64,000 nucleotides of DNA from contig NC_049993.1 of the NCBI RefSeq assembly GCF_000003815.2, positions 822,575-886,574 on the forward strand. The letters run 5' to 3'. The translations under genes and the position numbers were made by a program. The notes beneath the pieces were generated by a model. That model ran no database searches, was not told the origin of the DNA, and saw only the letters and a list, made by a program, of their open reading frames with translations. Shown in pieces: positions 58,601 through 64,000 of the stretch. Positions within the stretch are counted from its first letter, which is position 1. Each line of letters opens with the position of its first letter. This DNA comes from Branchiostoma floridae (lineage: Eukaryota > Chordata > Leptocardii > Amphioxiformes > Branchiostomatidae).

Positions 58601-58960
58601 CGTCCAAAGTATGAAAGGAAACCGGCGCCTGCAGTACCAAAAAAGCCGCTAGGGTGCCCAAACTTACAGCACATACTTTCTGCCCCGTGGGCTATCTACC
58701 ACTGAAAAATCACAGTATGTTCAGAACACGAGATATAAAAAAATTGAGTTTCCGCTGCAGTACGTTAGCAAGCCGCTAGGGGGCCATTATCGAACTTGAC
58801 CTTCGTTTTCCCGACCCCTACCCACCTACAAAATATCATCAGGATCCTTCTAAGGCTTCTTGAGTTATGCTGTTGACACACAGACAGACAGACACACATA
58901 CACACAAACACGCCCAAAACATAACCTTAGCCATTCTGGCAAAGGTAAATTGTAGTTTGC
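58601..58960 (-). repeat. (TG)n-type dispersed repeat, minus copy
   Basis: Reverse strand holds GTGTGTCTGTCTGTCTGTGT, AGCATAACTCAAGAAGCCTT and a GGATCCTGATGATATTTTG string, the same order as at 54116-54620. It adjoins the 240-bp units and probably belongs to the same element. Confidence 0.6.
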
Positions 58961-59269
58961 GAGGATTTTGAGTTAACGATAGAGTCATTTGGACGGTATT
59001 AGAAGGTACGCGTTCCTTGAACGTTAGAGTACAAGTCTTTGTGGATAAATTTACCAACTTTCCGCGTGGCAATATCAATCATTTTCGGTAGATTTGACTT
59101 TGGCAGGGTCAGTTAAGACAATCGAGGAAATGTTACTTGGCGGAAATCGCGGGAAAATTGACCAGTTTAGTTTTGATAAGTAAGTTTGACCAAGGCTGAT
59201 ATAATGTCCTTGGTTTGACAATGGCAAGATCGAGAAGGATAATTTTCTCATCAGTATTTATTGTCAGAA

Positions 59270-59800
59270 TGTTTTGAACTGTAAATCTAAACAATTGGCT
59301 TACCTGTGCAATGTTTATATGAATAAAGATCAGTGGGTACTGAAATTATATGTGTAACTTATTGCTCTTAGTCAAAAGATCAGAATTTTCTTGGCAGAAA
59401 ATCTTAACAAATGGGATAACACTGTACGGTATTTGTATTTCTACCTTTGCTTTTAAATGAGTATCTATCAAATAGGAGGAAGAAAGGCATGTACAAAAGA
59501 AATCTCGTGTACTTCTGGATAGTAGCAAGAAATCTAGAAGTAATATGAAGTACCATGCCTTAGAAATATTCTAAATAAATGTTAGAAGATTAAGGAAGAT
59601 TCAAAACTAGATAAAGATGATTCCTTTTAACTTAAGGTAGGCTAGCAGAGCAGCCGATGTCCTAGAAAATTTTGATTTTCAATCAGAACAACAGGAGCAC
59701 AATCAATGTAAAATGAAAAGAAAGACTGCTATGTATATATGTATATTATAGTCATTTCTAGGAAGCAAGAACAAGTTATGTTATTTAAAGTACAAGTTGT
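59270..59800 (+). repeat. 3' part of the left zinc-finger duplication unit
   Basis: TGAATAAAGATC (possible poly(A) signal 59321-59326), TTCAAAACTAGATAAAGATGATTCC and GAACAACAGGAGCACAATC match 63045-63430 in order. It marks the far end of the duplicated segment. Confidence 0.6.
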
Positions 59801-60529
59801 ATGATATTCTTTCATGTGTGTTTAGATTTTAGTTTATTGTGTTGGCCATTGAAGGTTAGAGAGCGTTTTACGAATCTTCATTTATGTTATTTTCATTATA
59901 ACGTTAGTTTACCTTTATGCGAGGGGTAACCTTTATCTGTTATTTTTGAAAACATGGTATTTAGGGATATCAAGTCGACGGACGGAATAAAATAGTGCAA
60001 TATGTTCAAAATGTATTGCATTGTCCTTCTACTTGATATTGTTTTCGAAACAACAGATAAAAGTGAACTAGTGTTACGTAGAGAATAACAGTATACACTT
60101 AAAGTCCCTTTAATTAGCATGATAGATTTTTTTCCACATTTTGGAATGGACTTAATCAAATATGCTACCAGCCTTCTATTTATTTGTCAGTTTCACTTCC
60201 AAGCACCAACATCCAGGCTGCCAAACTTAGCCTCTAGTATTATACAGGGCTGGTGGCCCTGCTGAATAAAAAGAAAAGAAAACAACAATACAAATGAATT
60301 TGCGTGGACAGGATGATATCAAATACCTATATTATATTATATTATAGCATAGTATATACATATAAATGCTATGTAGATTTTGTAAGAAAGAAGACAAAGA
60401 AAGACAGAAAACGGTCATGTAGGCTAACCTTGCCGACACTATATGGGTAAGGAGGTACACGTAATGACCTTTCACCAGGCCAACAGTTCACCTTTCACCC
60501 TTTGCTGCTCCGGACAAACGCTAGCGCAG
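59801..60529. other. AT-rich stretch between the two zinc-finger copies
   Basis: No gene seen. Confidence 0.4.
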
Positions 60530-60567
60530 GAGGATTTTGTGGAGATAAAGATCAACACTAGAAGCAG
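60530..60567 (+). other. Probable non-coding first exon of the zinc-finger gene (3' end)
   Basis: ATCAACACTAGAAGCAG|GTAAGA matches the corresponding site at 57089 (CAG|GTGAGA). Conservation of the donor in both copies supports a real 5' UTR exon. Its start is not defined. Confidence 0.5.
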
Positions 60568-61072
60568 GTAAGAACGACAAATATACAAAGAATAACTGCC
60601 TCATTATGAACCAAAAGAGGTATAGGCCATTTGTGTGGTATATGAACCGCGTTAGGAGTAAATTTAAGACTTTTCGGGGTGACGAAAAATACTGAGGTGG
60701 GGAGGGGGGTGGTGGTGGATGAAACCACACTTCAAGCCTCGAGTCGATCTAGACAAATAAAAGTTCGTTCGACTCCAAAAAGCTGGCGCCAGTATCATAA
60801 ATGCGTAAATATATGTTAGAACTGAAAATAAATTTCCTAGTCATGCATGTGAAGACAAGGTTTGTGGGGTTTCTGTAATGGACTCATGGGAATTAAGGGA
60901 ATTAAGAGGGATGGCCTTTAAAGTTACAAGAAGAAAAGAGTGAAGTTTCTATAGTTAATCAGCTTTTCATTGCATTTAAGTATAGCTGTATCAGAAAAAG
61001 TTCGGCTGTCTTATCATGTTTTCGATCGACGAATTCTTTAATCTATTCAAATTTATGTCCATCATATCAGGC

Positions 61073-62008
61073 ATGGCAAATGCGGGAAAATGGTCTCCAA
61101 TCAGTGTTCCTAAGGAACTACGTAATGGGTCTTCTGATGGAGTTTCATCTGACAGGGATCCGGACATGATAGAAGACCAGGTGCCAGCAAGCCAAAACAG
61201 TTTGGGAAGTCATTTAGAAGCTGATGCTGATAAAAAATCCCATGTTTGTGAGGATTGTGGTTACAGGACATCCTGGAAGTCCCACTTATTCCGACATATT
61301 AAAACTCATACCGGTGAAAAACCCTACAAGTGTGACCAATGTGATTATGCTGCTGCACAGAAATTCACTTTAGACATCCATCTTGCAAAACACACCGGTG
61401 ACAAACCCTACATGTGTGGAGAATGTGGGTATAGAGCACCACAAAAGTCTGACTTATCGAAACATATGAGAACTCATACCGGTGAAAAACCCTACAAATG
61501 TGACAAATGTGATTATTCTGCTGCACAGAAATCCAATTTAGACATCCATCTTGCAAAGCACAAAGGCGGCAAACCCTTCATGTGTGGGGAATGTGGGTAC
61601 GGGACAACAACGAAGGCTGGCTTAGCGAAACATATGAGAACTCATACGGGGGAAAGACCCTACAAGTGTGACCAGTGTGATTATTCTGCTGCACAAAAGT
61701 ATACCTTGAACCGGCATCTAGCAAAACACACAGGTGACAAACCGTTTATGTGTGGGGAATGTGGGTACAGGACAGCTCAAAAGTGTGACTTATGCAAGCA
61801 TATGAGAAGCCATACCGGTGAAAAACCCTACAAGTGTGACCAGTGTGATTATTCAGCTGTACAGAAATACAATTTAGAGATCCATATTGCAAAGCACACC
61901 GGTGAGAAACCCTACATGTGTGGGGCGTGTGAGTACAGGACAGCTGATAGGCGCCACCTAAACAGACATATGAGAACCCATACTGGTGACAAAAACTTAC
62001 AAATGTGA
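61073..62008 (+). CDS. C2H2 zinc-finger protein, nine fingers
   Basis: 311 residues. ATG 61073 follows the acceptor TCATATCAG at 61070 by two bases, and the left paralogue has the same MA-AG start, so I prefer it to the upstream ATG at 61016. The N-terminal 57 residues are acidic and unordered. Nine C2H2 fingers joined by TGEKP/TGDKP linkers follow, alternating between two types: (F/Y)MCGECGYRT...H MRTH and YKCDQCDYSAAQK...H LAKH. A tenth finger (YKCDQCDYSAAQKS, LNRHLAK) lies at 62000-62075 in the next frame: one extra A near 61992 ends the protein at DKNLQM. It is probably a sequence-specific nuclear DNA-binding protein; the target is unknown. Confidence 0.88.
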   Translation: MANAGKWSPISVPKELRNGSSDGVSSDRDPDMIEDQVPASQNSLGSHLEADADKKSHVCEDCGYRTSWKSHLFRHIKTHTGEKPYKCDQCDYAAAQKFTLDIHLAKHTGDKPYMCGECGYRAPQKSDLSKHMRTHTGEKPYKCDKCDYSAAQKSNLDIHLAKHKGGKPFMCGECGYGTTTKAGLAKHMRTHTGERPYKCDQCDYSAAQKYTLNRHLAKHTGDKPFMCGECGYRTAQKCDLCKHMRSHTGEKPYKCDQCDYSAVQKYNLEIHIAKHTGEKPYMCGACEYRTADRRHLNRHMRTHTGDKNLQM

Positions 62009-62110
62009 CCAGTGCGATTATTCTGCTGCACAGAAATCCACATTAAATCGCCATTTAGCAAAAATTCACACTATAAGGACAATTTGTATGGGAAACTTAA
62101 CTAAATGACA
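62009..62110 (+). pseudogene. Tenth zinc finger, out of frame
   Basis: TYKCDQCDYSAAQKSTLNRH then LAKIHTIRT continues the finger series in the +1 frame, then a stop near 62105. It may be a sequencing error, a recent frameshift, or part of a spliced variant. Confidence 0.7.
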
Positions 62111-62329
62111 TCAGCGATATCTTACATTGTATTTTTCTGAACCGATTTAGGAGAGAAAATTTTGTAAGAGTGAGTGGTGTTAGTAATAATTAGCTTATCA
62201 GATGTTATCTGTCTCTAAGCTAAAGACGCTGATGAGAAGCTCTAAATGTGCGTATTTGATTTTAAAGCACACGTAAAATGTTACAACAGAAGTTTTTTTG
62301 TGTATTCGTTTTTGAGAACAAGTGTCCCA

Positions 62330-62640
62330 AACTGATGTCTCATCGGACAAAGTCAAAATTCTGGACACTGATCAGGACTACTTTTGTAATAGGTATAAAG
62401 GAGGCCATTCATATATACACCAGGATACTCCAGCCACGTACGGCTGAACAGAGACGGTGGGCGTTATAAACTTCCTGGCACATTTGTCCACTTACTGACG
62501 ACACATACCCACGACGTTACCTGTTGTATTACGTTCTGTAATGATTGATCATCAGTATTGATCCTGCAGAACGCTACAGTGGTCGTTGAAAATTTGATCC
62601 GTGTGTACTTTTGTGTTTGAAGAGTTTAGTCTTGTACCAT
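62330..62640 (+). mobile_element. Penelope-like element, 3' fragment
   Basis: KILDTDQDYF-like and KEAIHIYTRI, LQPRTAEQRRWAL strings match the end of the GIY-YIG domain of Penelope-like elements (compare KILDSEQDFF in the copy at 19700). The reading frame shifts, and GTGGTCGTTGAAAATTTGAT follows as 3' region. Short, broken fragment in the 3' flank of the zinc-finger gene. Confidence 0.65.
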
Positions 62641-62644
62641 GGTG

Positions 62645-63800
62645 TCTAAAAGTAAGTATTTTTAGTTTTAGTCGGAATAACAGCTGTACAGTGTAACAAG
62701 AAGTGAAAGAATGTGATGCTTATTTTAACTCTTATATGGTAACCTATACAATATACATTATATACTAGTATATATTTTAGTATATTAATGATTATGATTA
62801 ACCTGCGTTGAATGTTTTAGAAAAAAATATAATGGAAGTTTGTGTAACATGAAATGTAGTTTCTATGACTGATAGATAATGTAAATATAGTTGAGTTACT
62901 TTCAGTTATAACTGGCATAGATAACGTGGGCTATAGAGCTCAGTTAATTTAAGCTATCAAAAGTACAGGTTATATTATATTTTTATGTGTCGACGTTTTA
63001 ATTTATTGTCTCTGCTATATAAGGTCAGATCTTTACCAGTTGTTATTTATAATAAAGACATGTACAACAGAGATCTCGAGTCATTTTGTGCAGTGGCAAA
63101 GAAATCAGATTCAGTGATACGACGAACCATATGGCTTTAAAAAAAAACTGTCCTATGAATATCAAGAACTTAGGAAGTTTCAAACTAGCTAAGATAGATA
63201 ATTCAACAATTTTTAGGTTGAATATTCGAGCATCTGACTTTTTAGCAACATCCTAGAAACGTTTGAGCTTCATTCGGAATAACAGGCGCACAAATAATCT
63301 AACATATAATGAAAGACTGTTATGCATATTTTAAACACTTATTCACTGATCTATACAGTATACAGCACATGTTAATACATGTAATAGTATATTGATGATT
63401 ACACTTAATTAAGTCAAACGTTGGTCATTACAAACAGAACTAGAGTTCCACAAAATCATACCTTTGCCAAATGAACCAGGTTTGTTATGTAGAAAGATGT
63501 CTGTAGACATAGGTATGCTTCTCATTACATATAATTTTATATGTTATTTGATAAAGTCACACCTCTATGAGTGCAAGACTGCAAGCAAACGCTTGTGCTA
63601 AGACGATTCCATTTTGGTAGTCAAAAGCTGAGATACAATGTTTTCCGAAATTCAGAAAAATAGGACCAGTGAATCCGGGAACCAAGACTTTAAATTGGAC
63701 TGGCCTGACGTTAAGTTCTTAACAGTCAATGCTGTGAGCAACCTAATACTCCAGAGTAGCAAGGACGTTGGTACTGTAAGGTCACATTGCATATGGTAGG
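62645..63800. other. 3' flank of zinc-finger gene, AT-rich
   Basis: 63045-63430 matches 59270-59800; AATAAA at 63051-63056 may be a poly(A) signal. 62665-62800 and 63250-63430 also resemble each other (CGGAATAACAG...TATACAGTATAC-like), suggesting an older internal duplication. Confidence 0.5.
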
Positions 63801-64000
63801 TGACCCAGAAGCACAAACACGGTGTCGTAGGCAGCAGTAAGGTCAACAAAAACCGCCCCTCTGACCTTCCCGGTTTCAAAGCCATCCTCAATGTGCTGGG
63901 TAATGTTCAGAACTTGACCACAGCAAGGCCTTTCTGGTCTGAAACCCGCTTGGTCGGGAGACAGTAACTCATCGCTTACGGGTCCAATACGCACAAGTAT
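63800..64000 (-). mobile_element. LINE reverse-transcriptase fragment at right edge
   Basis: The minus strand reads LLSPDQAGFRPERPCCGQVL, NITQHIEDGFETGKVRGAVF and VDLTAAYDTV, the second and third blocks of a Jockey/CR1-like reverse transcriptase up to the first catalytic Asp region. Homology ends at about 63803, and the 5' part lies beyond the window. Confidence 0.8.

Noticed and set aside
61365-61556. Minus-strand frame opposite the zinc fingers
   Set aside because: Complement of the finger repeat, no domain.

Overview
The window looks like a piece of a cephalochordate (amphioxus, Branchiostoma) nuclear genome. The reasons are intron-bearing genes, a metazoan replication-dependent histone cluster, a TPR protein family with a 44-residue repeat that is strongly expanded in amphioxus, a type II C-type lectin gene with short phase-1 exons, and many lineage-type repeats (Penelope-like, several LINE clades, tRNA-derived SINEs, TIR elements with 3-bp TWA or TA target sites). 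The species is inferred from family resemblance, not from a database match.

Region 1 (1-12951) is a tandem array of a 5,285-bp histone unit, seen about 2.4 times. Each unit reads H2A(-), H2B(+), H4(+), H1(+), H3(+). H2A and H2B share a 268-bp divergent promoter with a CCAAT box, an octamer ATTTGCAT and TATA boxes. Every gene ends with the histone 3' stem-loop. The copies are identical wherever I compared them. The array is broken by 100 Ns (12952-13051), and the gap begins inside a long perfect-type hairpin.

Region 2 (13052-31700) holds the last exon of a TIR-domain (Toll-like receptor type) gene on the minus strand, a rearranged Penelope-like retroelement, a decayed TPR/nucleotidyltransferase-like gene (21580-27276) whose 13 TPR-like repeats are still clear, an hAT-like miniature element, and an orphan C-type lectin exon. 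Region 3 (31700-34945) is a 62-bp minisatellite split by a DNA-element-like insert and by a SINE.

Region 4 (about 36008-52166) is one large gene read across eight exons with consistent phases. It encodes a type II membrane protein with a long tyrosine-bearing acidic cytoplasmic part, one transmembrane helix, a Thr/Pro stalk and a C-terminal C-type lectin domain. Its introns hold two related Harbinger-like elements, a SINE with a perfect 16-bp target duplication, two minus-strand LINE fragments, and a sense LINE bounded by a perfect 12-bp target duplication that landed about 20 bases before the acceptor of the last coding exon.

Region 5 (52167-64000) has a 698-bp TA-flanked element with 22-bp perfect inverted repeats, long intergenic AT-rich DNA, and a tandemly duplicated C2H2 zinc-finger gene. 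The right copy keeps nine fingers; the left copy is a remnant interrupted by a 240-bp satellite-like repeat. The window ends in a LINE reverse-transcriptase fragment.
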